Assembly (NCBI RefSeq): GCF_025837095.1
Contig: NZ_CP107551.1
Location: 3,218,668-3,282,667 of the forward strand
Source of the DNA: Rhodococcus sp. Z13
GTDB lineage: Bacteria; Actinomycetota; Actinomycetes; Mycobacteriales; Mycobacteriaceae
DNA: 64,000 nucleotides
Direction of reading: 5' to 3'
Every line of letters starts with the position of its first letter. The first letter of the stretch is position 1. The position numbers and the translations under genes were made by a program. Below the pieces are notes generated by a model, which did not search any database, was not told where the DNA came from, and saw only the letters and a program-made list of their open reading frames with translations. Shown piece by piece: positions 47,881 through 56,439 of this stretch.

Positions 47881-50800
47881 GGCTCGGGTGTCCAGGCCGT
47901 CTGCACGAGTGTGGTGCCGGTGCGGCGCACGAGCGTTCCGCGGCCCGGGGGCATCGGCGACGGCTTCACCGCGCCCAGCAGTACACCCTCCTCACGGCTC
48001 CCGCTCATGATCAGGCCGGGGCTCGACAGTTCGCGCAGCCGCGCCAGCACCGGTTCGAACAGGGCGCGGCCGGCACCACCGGAACGCCGCGCGACCACGA
48101 GGTGCAGGCCGATGTCCTTGCCCTGCGGGAGGTAGTCGAGCAGCGGGCTCAGCGGGTTCTGGCCCGAGGTCGCCACCATGTCGTAGTCGTCGACCACGAC
48201 GAACACCTCCGGGCCGGTCCACCACGACCGGTCGCGCAGTTGCTGCTGCGTGGTCTCCGGGCCGGGCAGCCGCCGTTCGAAGATCCCCGCCAGTTCCTTC
48301 GCCATGCCGGCCAGCACGGTCGGCGAGGGCGCGTAACCACCGAGATGGCCGCCCTCGACGACACCGAGCATCGTGCGGCGGTAGTCCCCCACGACGATCC
48401 GGACCTGCGCTCCGGTGTTCGCCTCCGTCAGGCCGCGGCAGACGGTGCGCAACAGCGCGGTCTTGCCGCATCCGGAGTCGCCGAAGACCATCAGGTGCGG
48501 GCTGTCGGCGAAATCCACCGTCACCGGCGCGAGTTCGGACTCGTCGATTCCGACGGGCACGGAGAGCCGGGCCGCGACGGGATCGCCGGGTCCGGCCTGG
48601 CGGCCGGTGGGCAGCATCGCGAGGAGGTCGGAGCGATCGAGCCGGTCGGGAAGCATCCGCACCGGCGGAGCGGCGCGTCCCGGGGTGACGGCGGCGATCG
48701 CCTCCACCGCCGCGGCCACGGCCACCGCGAGATTCGCGACCTCGGAACTGCCGTCGACACGCGGCAGGGCCGCGAGGACGTGGAGGCCGTCGCGGTCGAT
48801 GCCCCGGCCGGGGCGGCCCTCCGGGACCGTCGCGGCGCGTTTGCGGCCGTACTCGGAGTCCGACGGGTCGCCGAGGCGCAGTTCGAGTCGGGTCCCGAGC
48901 AGGTCGCGCATGGCGGGCCGCACGTCTCCCCACCGCGGGGCGGTGAGCACCACGTGGATGCCGTAGGAGAGCCCCTGCACGGCGATTCTGCCGATGGTCT
49001 GTTCGAGCGCCTCGAAGTCCTGGCGAATCGCGGGCCATCCGTCGACGACGAGGAAGACGTCCCCGAACGGGTCGGTGTCCGCACCGGATGTGCCGTCGGC
49101 GCGCATGCCGCGCAGTTGCGCCATCGACTCGATTCCGCTTTCGGCGAAGGCACGTTCGCGCCGGGCCAGGAGGGAGGACACCTCCGCGACGGTACGGCGC
49201 ACCCGGTCGGCGTCGTGGCGACCCGCGACGGACCCGACGTGCGGCAGCCCGGCCAGTGAGGACAGTGTTCCCCCACCGAAGTCCAGGCAGTAGAACTGCA
49301 CCTGCTCGGCGGTGTGGGTGAGGGCCGCCGACACGATCAGGCTGCGCAGCAACGTCGACTTGCCGGACTGGGGACCGCCGACGACCACGACGTTGCCCGC
49401 CGAACCCGACAGGTCGACCACGAGCGGGTCGCGCCGCTGGTCGTAGGGGCGGTCGACGATCCCCACCGCCGTGCACAGCGACGCCCGGCGCGGCACCGCC
49501 CCGGTGAGCACCGTGTGCGGCAGAAGCGTGTCGAGCGAGGGGGATTCGTCGAGCGGCGGGAGCCACACCTCGTGGGCGGGGGTGCCGTGCCCGCGGATCC
49601 GGTCGACGACGACCTCGAGCACCGTCCGGCCGTCCTGCGCGGCGGGGACCGGGATCGGTTCGGTGACCGGTGACCCTACAGGTTCGGGATCGGCGGCCAC
49701 CGGCCGGGCGGTGAACACCCGTGGCCGTGCCGCCCCGGCCACCACCGCCGAGCGTTCCCGTCGCACCGCACGTCCGGGTCGGTACGGTCCGGACACGTAC
49801 GCCGCGTCGAATCTCTGGATGTCGGCCGAGTCGGTCTTGAGGTAGCCGACGCCGGGGGTCGACGGCAGGTGGTAGGCGTCGGGTACACCGAGGACGCTGC
49901 GGGATTCGTTCGCGGAGAAGGTCTTCAGGCCGATGCGGTAGGACAGGTGGCTGTCGAGTCCGCGCAGCCGCCCCTCGTCGAGGCGTTGACTGGCGAGCAG
50001 CAGGTGCATGTGCAGCGACCGTCCGAGCCGGCCGATGGCGACGAACAGGTCGGCGAAGTCGGGTTGCTGCGACAGCAGTTCGGAGAACTCGTCGACGACG
50101 ATGAACAGGGCGGGCAGCGGATCGAGCGGCACCCCTGCCGCGCGAGCCTTCTCGTAGTCGCCGACGTTGGCGAAGTTCCCCGCGGCACGGAGCAGTTCCT
50201 GCCGGCGGTTCATCTCGCCCTCGAGGGCGTCCTTCATCCGGTCGACCATCGCGGCCTCGTCGGCGAGGTTGGTGATGACCGCCGCGACGTGGGGAACCGA
50301 TTCGAGTCCGAGGAAGGTTGCGCCGCCCTTGAAGTCGACGAGGACGAGATTGAGAGCCTCCGGTGGATGAGTCGCGATCAGCCCGAGCACCAGGGTGCGC
50401 AGGAACTCACTTTTTCCGGAACCTGTTGCTCCGATACACAATCCGTGCGGACCCATACCGTTCTCGGCGGCCTCCTTGAGGTCGAGTTCGACGGGGGCGC
50501 CGTCGACGCCGACACCGATCGGGACCCGCAGCCGGTCGCGCCCGTGCCGCGGCGCCCAGGCCCGGACGGGATCGAACCGGGCGACGTCCCCCAGTCCCAG
50601 CAGGTCCTGCCAGGTGGCGGGCCGGTCGTCGGTGACGGTGTCGTCGGCGGTCCCGCCGGCGGGAAGTCGGTAGGGCGCCAGGCGCCGCGCGACGGTCTGG
50701 GCCTGCGGTGCGCTGAGATCGTCGGCGTCGGCGAAGAAGTCCACCGTCGTACCCGTGACCGCCCCGAGCCGTCCGCCCTCCACCCGCAGCCGCAGTCCGC

Positions 50801-51866
50801 GTCCGGCCGCGGGACGGGACAGGTGCCCGGACAGATCGAGCACGGTGACCGAGTCGGGCCGGCCCTCGAGGACACCGGATCCGGAACCGGTGACCCCACC
50901 GTCGACGACCACCACCAGGTGGACGACACCCTCGGCCGGTGGGGCGTTGCCGACGAACCGGCCGCGGCCGGCCAGCAGCGGCGCCAGCTCGGTCTCGAGT
51001 TCGAGCACGGACCCGTAGATCGTCCGCACACTGCCCACCCCGTCCCGCACCTCCGGATCCTGCGCGTGGGGAAGCCATTTGACCCACTCCCACTCCCCGG
51101 CGGTGTCGGGTCCGCAGACCACCGCCACGCGCACGGTGTCGGGTCCGTGGAAGGTGCAGGACTGTGCGAGCATCGCCCGCGCGAGCGAGCGCGCCTCCTC
51201 CCGGTCGCCGTCGATGCCGATCGTCGCGAAACTGCGCAACGAGACCGCGGTCGGTAGCGCCGGGACCACCGAGTGCACCCGGACGAAGCGGCGCAGCGAC
51301 AGGGCGGCGACGGGTTCGAGGTCCTCCACGGGGCCGGCCTCGGGTGGGACGAGCCGAGTGGCGAGACGCTGTCCGCCGCGGCCGACGCGGATGTGCCCGA
51401 AATCCGGGTCGGTGATGCGGCGTTCCCACATCCGCACGGTGCCGGCGAGGGTCCACAACAGTTCCGGGTCGGGGTGGGTCCACTCCAGCGCGTCGCGTTG
51501 TTCGCGCACGGTCTCGGAGACCTCGCCCCGCAGTTTGTCGAGATAGCGCAGGTAGTCCTTGCGGTCCTCGTTCGTCTCGGCGGTCCTGGCTCCTGCGCCC
51601 CGGCCGCTGTTGGCGAGCATGCCCACCATGGACACGACCATCATGAGGGGGAAGATCATCGCCATCGGGCTGCGGGCCATGCCCGAGGAGAACATCAGGG
51701 CGACCATGCCGATCATCGCGGCGACCATGACCAGCGGCAGCAGTTTCGCGAGCAGGTTGCCGGGGGTGGAGCGGGGAATGTCCGGTGGCGGTTGCACACT
51801 CACCTCGCCGGCGGGCACGCGGGGCGCCTCCCGGCGCGGCCTGCGCACGAATCGCACGGTACTCAC
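47877..51866 (-). CDS. eccC4: ESX-4 FtsK/SpoIIIE-type ATPase EccC4
   Basis: A 1329-residue motor ATPase with two N-terminal membrane helices (about 40-85) and three P-loop domains. Walker A Lys residues are K485 in GATGSGKSEFLR, K836 in GGPQSGKSTLLR and K1135 in GDSGCGKTALLR. Walker B-like acidic strands are FIVVDEFSELL, FLVVDGW and FVVVDDYDMV. EccCa and EccCb parts are fused, as in ESX-4. It drives export and recognises substrates with its C-terminal domains. GTG at 51866 is preferred because the G-run ribosome-binding site fits; GTG at 51872 is too close to it. A patch of rare AT-rich codons covers the first Walker A. Confidence 0.96.
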   Translation of the reverse strand: MSTVRFVRRPRREAPRVPAGEVSVQPPPDIPRSTPGNLLAKLLPLVMVAAMIGMVALMFSSGMARSPMAMIFPLMMVVSMVGMLANSGRGAGARTAETNEDRKDYLRYLDKLRGEVSETVREQRDALEWTHPDPELLWTLAGTVRMWERRITDPDFGHIRVGRGGQRLATRLVPPEAGPVEDLEPVAALSLRRFVRVHSVVPALPTAVSLRSFATIGIDGDREEARSLARAMLAQSCTFHGPDTVRVAVVCGPDTAGEWEWVKWLPHAQDPEVRDGVGSVRTIYGSVLELETELAPLLAGRGRFVGNAPPAEGVVHLVVVVDGGVTGSGSGVLEGRPDSVTVLDLSGHLSRPAAGRGLRLRVEGGRLGAVTGTTVDFFADADDLSAPQAQTVARRLAPYRLPAGGTADDTVTDDRPATWQDLLGLGDVARFDPVRAWAPRHGRDRLRVPIGVGVDGAPVELDLKEAAENGMGPHGLCIGATGSGKSEFLRTLVLGLIATHPPEALNLVLVDFKGGATFLGLESVPHVAAVITNLADEAAMVDRMKDALEGEMNRRQELLRAAGNFANVGDYEKARAAGVPLDPLPALFIVVDEFSELLSQQPDFADLFVAIGRLGRSLHMHLLLASQRLDEGRLRGLDSHLSYRIGLKTFSANESRSVLGVPDAYHLPSTPGVGYLKTDSADIQRFDAAYVSGPYRPGRAVRRERSAVVAGAARPRVFTARPVAADPEPVGSPVTEPIPVPAAQDGRTVLEVVVDRIRGHGTPAHEVWLPPLDESPSLDTLLPHTVLTGAVPRRASLCTAVGIVDRPYDQRRDPLVVDLSGSAGNVVVVGGPQSGKSTLLRSLIVSAALTHTAEQVQFYCLDFGGGTLSSLAGLPHVGSVAGRHDADRVRRTVAEVSSLLARRERAFAESGIESMAQLRGMRADGTSGADTDPFGDVFLVVDGWPAIRQDFEALEQTIGRIAVQGLSYGIHVVLTAPRWGDVRPAMRDLLGTRLELRLGDPSDSEYGRKRAATVPEGRPGRGIDRDGLHVLAALPRVDGSSEVANLAVAVAAAVEAIAAVTPGRAAPPVRMLPDRLDRSDLLAMLPTGRQAGPGDPVAARLSVPVGIDESELAPVTVDFADSPHLMVFGDSGCGKTALLRTVCRGLTEANTGAQVRIVVGDYRRTMLGVVEGGHLGGYAPSPTVLAGMAKELAGIFERRLPGPETTQQQLRDRSWWTGPEVFVVVDDYDMVATSGQNPLSPLLDYLPQGKDIGLHLVVARRSGGAGRALFEPVLARLRELSSPGLIMSGSREEGVLLGAVKPSPMPPGRGTLVRRTGTTLVQTAWTPEP

Positions 51867-52039
51867 GTTCACCCCCCAAGAACGCCGTCGGCCGCCCCCT
51901 ACGACCCCACGGTCGTGGAAGAGTAGCGCACCGGATCACTGTTTCCCACTGGGGTGCGGGAGGATCGGCTGGGACGACGACGGGACGATGTCGTATGGTC
52001 TGCGTCGTTCGGACGGAGCAGTGGGGGGACCGAGAGCCG
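51867..52039. other. Divergent eccC4/eccD4 promoter region
   Basis: 173 bp between two divergent ESX-4 operons. No gene is present. A TATGGT that could serve as a -10 box for eccD4 is seen near 51993, but no matching -35 is clear. Confidence 0.45.
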
Positions 52040-53518
52040 ATGACTTCTGTGCGTGTGCGATCCGGGCCGGCGGGTTCGGTAGGTGCGCCGGCACTGTGCC
52101 GGATCACAGTGCTCGCCCGTCACACGGAGGTCGATCTCGCGTTGCCGGTGGATGTTCCGGTGGCCCTTCTGCTGCCGGGTCTCGTCGATCTCGTGGCGGG
52201 GCACCGGCGGGACAACGAGTTCGACGCGACACCGGAACGCACCCGGCCCGACGCCTGGACCCTCGGCCGCCTCGGGCGGGAGCCGCTGTCCGGCGCCCTG
52301 ACCCTCGACGAGCACGGAATCCGCGACGGGGAGATGCTGGTTCTCGGTGATGCCGGCTCACCTGCTCCCCCACCGCTCTTCGACGACGTGATGTACAGCG
52401 TCGCAGCGTCGGACCGGGAGTCGGTGCCGTGGGGTTCCGGGCCCGCGGGTCTGATCGCGGCGATCCTGGCCCCGCTCACGGTCGCCGTAGGCTGTGCGCC
52501 GTCGCTGTTCCTGCCCGACGGCATCACCCGGATCGTGACGGGCGTGGTGTGTGCGGCACTGTCACTGGTGCTCGTCCCCACCTCCGCGATCCTCACCCGC
52601 CTGCACGGCGACGACCGCACCGCGACCGCCGTCGGACTGTGCTCGCTCCCAACGGCGTTCACCGCCGGTGCGGTGCTGGTGCCCGGCGGGATCGGCGCTC
52701 CCGGACTGCTTCTCGGAGCCACGCTCACCGGGGTGGTCGCGGTGTTCGCGCTGCGGGTCGTGCGCACGGGGGTGACCGTGTTCACCGCTCTCGCCGCGAT
52801 CTCGGCCGCCCTGGCACTCGGCAGCGTCCTCGCCACGACCCTGGACGTGGGTGTGCGGGCGCTCGGGGCCGGTGGCGTCGTGGCGGCGGTGGTGCTCGCC
52901 GGGCTGGCGCCCCGGCTGGCGGGTGTCGCCGCGCGCCTGCCGATCCCCTCCGTGCCCGCGCCCGGCGCTCCTCTGGACCCGGAAACCACGGGCGACGGGA
53001 CCGCGGGGAGCGGGGCAACGGGCAGCGGGACCGAACTTCCCTCCCTGGACGAACTCGAGGCCCGAGCGGCACGAGCACGCGCCTACCTCACCGGTGTGCT
53101 CTACGCGGTGGTGGCGCTCGCGACCGCCGGAGCCTGGCTCGCGGCGCTCCCCGTGGACGGTGATCCCTTCCTCCCCGGTATCGGGCTCGGGGTCGCGGCG
53201 GCGGCGGTGCTGATGTTCCGGGGCCGCACGTACACCGCGGCGGCGCAGGCGGCGCCGCTGGTGGCCGGGGGTGCGGTGCTGCTGCTCGGTCTGCTCGCCG
53301 GGGCCGCCGTCTTCGCGGTGGCGCCCCCGTGGGTCGTGTTCGGGGCGGCGGTCACGTCGGCGTGCGGGGCGTTCCTGCTGGGTGTGGTCGCACCACGGCG
53401 CACGTTCACGCCGGTGCACCGCCGGATCGCCGAGATCGTCGAGTACGCGTGCATCGCGGCGGTCGTACCGTCGGCGTGCTGGGTGGCCGATCTCTACTCG
53501 GCCGTGCGGGGTCTGTGA
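52040..53518 (+). CDS. eccD4: ESX-4 membrane channel protein EccD4
   Basis: A 492-residue protein with an N-terminal ubiquitin-like domain (about 15-100, CRITVLARHTEVDLALPVDVPVALLLPGLVDLV) and about eleven membrane helices, the core of the type VII pore. A soluble loop with GTAGSGATGSGTELPSLDELEARAARAR interrupts the helices. ATG at 52040. Its stop overlaps the mycP4 start (GTGA at 53515-53518). Confidence 0.94.
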   Translation: MTSVRVRSGPAGSVGAPALCRITVLARHTEVDLALPVDVPVALLLPGLVDLVAGHRRDNEFDATPERTRPDAWTLGRLGREPLSGALTLDEHGIRDGEMLVLGDAGSPAPPPLFDDVMYSVAASDRESVPWGSGPAGLIAAILAPLTVAVGCAPSLFLPDGITRIVTGVVCAALSLVLVPTSAILTRLHGDDRTATAVGLCSLPTAFTAGAVLVPGGIGAPGLLLGATLTGVVAVFALRVVRTGVTVFTALAAISAALALGSVLATTLDVGVRALGAGGVVAAVVLAGLAPRLAGVAARLPIPSVPAPGAPLDPETTGDGTAGSGATGSGTELPSLDELEARAARARAYLTGVLYAVVALATAGAWLAALPVDGDPFLPGIGLGVAAAAVLMFRGRTYTAAAQAAPLVAGGAVLLLGLLAGAAVFAVAPPWVVFGAAVTSACGAFLLGVVAPRRTFTPVHRRIAEIVEYACIAAVVPSACWVADLYSAVRGL

Positions 53519-54873
53519 GGGTGCGGTCGCTCCGCGGTGGTGCCGCCGTCGTCGTGGCGTTCCTTCTGGGAGGCGGGTCCGCCGCCGCGGCACCCCCGGT
53601 GCCCGATCCGTCGCTGCTGCCGTCCGGCGCGGTGGCGGCGCCTCCCGAACCGACCGAGCAACGGGTCCTGTGTGCGGAGCTGCCCGACGCTCCCGACGAC
53701 CCGCAGGTCCCGGCCGCGCAGCGGATCCTCGACTTCGCATCGGTCTGGCCGATCACCCGCGGGGAAGGGCAGCTGGTGGCGGTGATCGACACCGGGGTTC
53801 GTCCGCATCCGCGTCTGCCGGAGGTCTCTCCCGGTGGCGACTTCGTGACCTCCGGCGACGGCACCGACGACTGCGATGCGCACGGCACACTCGTCGCCGG
53901 TCTGATCGCGGCGCAGCCGCGTCCCGAGTCCGGTTTCTCCGGAGGTGCCCCCGGTGTGAAACTGCTCGCGATCCGGCAGTCCAGTGGTCATTTCGCCGAT
54001 CGGTCCCGTTCGGACGACGACGCCGCGCGCAACGCCTCGGGTTACGGGGACGTGCGTACGCTGGCGATGGCGGTGCGGCGCGCGGCAGCCCTCGGTGCGA
54101 CGGTCATCAACATCTCGGAGGTCGCGTGCCGGAACGTCGTCGAGGGTCTCGCGGACGGTCCGCTCGGCGCCGCGGTGCAGTACGCCACCGAGGTGGAGGA
54201 CGCGGTGGTCGTCGCGGCGGCCGGCAATCTCGACTCGTGCAGCGGCGGGAATCCGGGTTCGGTGGATCCGGCCGCTCCCGGGTCCGATCCGTGGGATTCG
54301 GTGGTCACGTTGGCGTCTCCGGCCTGGTACGACGACTACGTCCTGACCGTCGGTGCGGTGGAGGACGACGGCACCCCGGCGGACTACAGCCTGCCCGGAC
54401 CGTGGGTGGACGTCGCGGCACCCGGCAGCGTGTCGGTCTCCCTCAATCCGGGCACCGGCGGTCTCGCCGACCGGGTTCCCGGTCCGCAGGGGGCTCGGCC
54501 GGTGTCGGGGACGAGTTTCGCGACGCCCCTGGTCTCCGCGACCGTCGCGCTGGTGCGGGCGCATCATCCGCAGCTGAACGCCCGGGAGGTGATGGCGCGC
54601 ATCGAGGCGACCGCTCATCAACCCGCCGAGGGCTGGAATCCGCGGGTGGGTTACGGCGTCGTCGATCCCCTCGCGGCGGTCACCGCCCCGCTGCCGGCAC
54701 AGCGCGAGATCCCCGCTGCGCCGGTGCCCGTCGCCGAACCGGCCGCTCCCCCGCCGCCCGACACCCGGCCGCGCACGGTCGCGCTCGTCGCCTCCGCAGC
54801 GGTGGTGGCGGCTTCGGTCGCCGGTCTCGCCCTGGCGTCCCCGGCGCTGCGACGCGCGCGGGGTCGGGCCTGA
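53515..54873 (+). CDS. mycP4: Mycosin protease MycP4 (subtilisin family)
   Basis: A 452-residue membrane-anchored subtilase of the ESX-4 machine. It has a signal peptide (SLRGGAAVVVAFLLGGGSAAAA), catalytic D92 in AVIDTGV, H123 in CDAHGT, oxyanion N238 in AAGNLD and S334 in GTSFATP, and a C-terminal membrane helix (VALVASAAVVAASVAGLALA). Mycosins stabilise the complex and cut ESX substrates at the outer face of the membrane. GTG at 53515 is coupled to eccD4. Confidence 0.95.
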   Translation: MRVRSLRGGAAVVVAFLLGGGSAAAAPPVPDPSLLPSGAVAAPPEPTEQRVLCAELPDAPDDPQVPAAQRILDFASVWPITRGEGQLVAVIDTGVRPHPRLPEVSPGGDFVTSGDGTDDCDAHGTLVAGLIAAQPRPESGFSGGAPGVKLLAIRQSSGHFADRSRSDDDAARNASGYGDVRTLAMAVRRAAALGATVINISEVACRNVVEGLADGPLGAAVQYATEVEDAVVVAAAGNLDSCSGGNPGSVDPAAPGSDPWDSVVTLASPAWYDDYVLTVGAVEDDGTPADYSLPGPWVDVAAPGSVSVSLNPGTGGLADRVPGPQGARPVSGTSFATPLVSATVALVRAHHPQLNAREVMARIEATAHQPAEGWNPRVGYGVVDPLAAVTAPLPAQREIPAAPVPVAEPAAPPPPDTRPRTVALVASAAVVAASVAGLALASPALRRARGRA

Positions 54874-54877
54874 TCGG

Positions 54878-56332
54878 TCAGCCTCCGGCGCGGACGGGGG
54901 CGGGCCGCGGATCGGGTGCCACCCCGTCGTGGGCGAGCAGCGCTTCCTTCCGTCCGAGTGCCGGTCCCGGGGCCAGCAGTTGCACGATCGGCCAGGGTGC
55001 CCGGACCGGTGTGTCCGAGAATCCCAGCGCCCGAGCCGCTTCCGCGCCGGTGATGCCGTAGCGGACCCCGGTGTCGGCGACGTAGAACAGCGAGCCGAGA
55101 CGGTCGGTGTCGGGTGTCAGCGAGGTCGTCTGCACGTACCGGCCACGGCCCGGTGGGATGTGTACCGCGTCGATGTTCGGACCCGCGCCGTCGGCCTGCG
55201 CGGGAACCACCGGCACCGCGTCCTCGGCGATCGGCAGGGCGGTTCCGGCCGAGAGCGTCGACGAGGACCGGTACCGATCGTCCTCGCCCCGGCCGGGCTC
55301 CCAGGTGGTGCAGGCGACGGGACGGTCGGCGGGGTCGACGATCCGCGGTACCGCGGCCGGGAAGGTGTCGACGGCGAGTTCGTGCACCACCGGTGCGTCG
55401 CGGAGCACGTCCGGTGGCACGACCGGGATCTCGGACGAGCCGAGGGAGTTCGAGAAGTGGAGGAGATAGGCGGTGGCGCGGGAGATCCGCTGGACCCCGG
55501 CGCGCAGCACGACGTGGTAGCTCTGCCCGTCGGGTTCGGCGACGGCGAGCACCGTGCCGATCCGGGCGTCGGGCACCGGTACGTCGGGCAGGTCGCCGGC
55601 GCCGTCGATCACGGGGGCGGTGAAGGCGGGAACCTCGGGGACGGCCGCGAGCAGTCCCGGGCTCACGGGGCGGGCCCGCGCGACGTCGACGCCGAGCAGC
55701 CGCACGAGAGCCCGTTCGCCGGGGTCGATCTCGGCGCGGCGCCCCTCGTAGAGCAGGTGGTAGCGCCCCTCGGCGGTGACGAGCAGGGCCTCGTCGTCGG
55801 CGAGGACGGCCCCGGAGCGGTGGACCGGGTCGCCGATGAGCACCGCGGCGCCGGTGGGACGCAGGCCGTTGGGGTCGAGACTGTCGCACACGGTCCACGG
55901 CGTCTCGTCGGGGTCGTGGGCCAGCGACGAGGGGGCACCCGGGATGCCCACGAGCGGCCCACGGGGCCGGTTCGCGAGTTCACCGTCGGCGACCACTGCG
56001 GGTTCGGCCGGTGATCCGAGGATCAGGCGCGCCGACGCGAGATTGAGCACGGGGTGGAAGGTGGAGTCGATCGCGACGTACAGCGCCCCGGAGTCGCGTC
56101 CGACGACGATCGAGGCGTCCCCGATCCGGTCCTGCGGGCGGAACAGCGCGAGCGCCGCGCATCCGGCGAGCACGACGCAGGCGACGACCACCCCCACGGC
56201 GAGCGCCCGCGCCTGGGATCGCATGGGGTCGTGGATCATCCGCACGTCGCGGCGCACCAGGGCGTGGTCCATCCGCCGTGCCAGGAACCGGTATCCGCTG
56301 ACCTGCCATCGCGTGGTCGGCTGCGCTGCCAT
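54878..56332 (-). CDS. eccB4: ESX-4 core protein EccB4
   Basis: A 484-residue EccB. The cytoplasmic N-terminus (TTRWQVSGYRFLARRMDHALVRRDVRM) is the family signature, followed by one membrane helix (ARALAVGVVVACVVLAGCAALALF) and a large outside domain with Cys pairs (TVCDSLDPNG and ACTTWEPG). It ends with RYGITGAEAARALGFSDTPVRAPWPIVQLLAPGPAL, where many EccB proteins also end. It converges with mycP4 (4-base gap) and diverges from eccE4. Confidence 0.95.
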   Translation of the reverse strand: MAAQPTTRWQVSGYRFLARRMDHALVRRDVRMIHDPMRSQARALAVGVVVACVVLAGCAALALFRPQDRIGDASIVVGRDSGALYVAIDSTFHPVLNLASARLILGSPAEPAVVADGELANRPRGPLVGIPGAPSSLAHDPDETPWTVCDSLDPNGLRPTGAAVLIGDPVHRSGAVLADDEALLVTAEGRYHLLYEGRRAEIDPGERALVRLLGVDVARARPVSPGLLAAVPEVPAFTAPVIDGAGDLPDVPVPDARIGTVLAVAEPDGQSYHVVLRAGVQRISRATAYLLHFSNSLGSSEIPVVPPDVLRDAPVVHELAVDTFPAAVPRIVDPADRPVACTTWEPGRGEDDRYRSSSTLSAGTALPIAEDAVPVVPAQADGAGPNIDAVHIPPGRGRYVQTTSLTPDTDRLGSLFYVADTGVRYGITGAEAARALGFSDTPVRAPWPIVQLLAPGPALGRKEALLAHDGVAPDPRPAPVRAGG

Positions 56333-56343
56333 CCATATCCCCC

Positions 56344-56378
56344 CTGTACGGCACGTTGTCTGCCGCAACACAGTACAG
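56344..56378. promoter_or_regulatory. Inverted repeat in the eccB4/eccE4 divergent promoter
   Basis: CTGTAC (56344-56349) and GTACAG (56373-56378) frame an inner GTTG/CAAC pair (56355-56358, 56366-56369). It is a possible operator for both genes. Confidence 0.4.
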
Positions 56379-56439
56379 TCCCCGTCGGGAAAACCGGCAT
56401 CGCGTCCGAATGCCTGCCGGTGGTCGTTCGGGGGGATAC

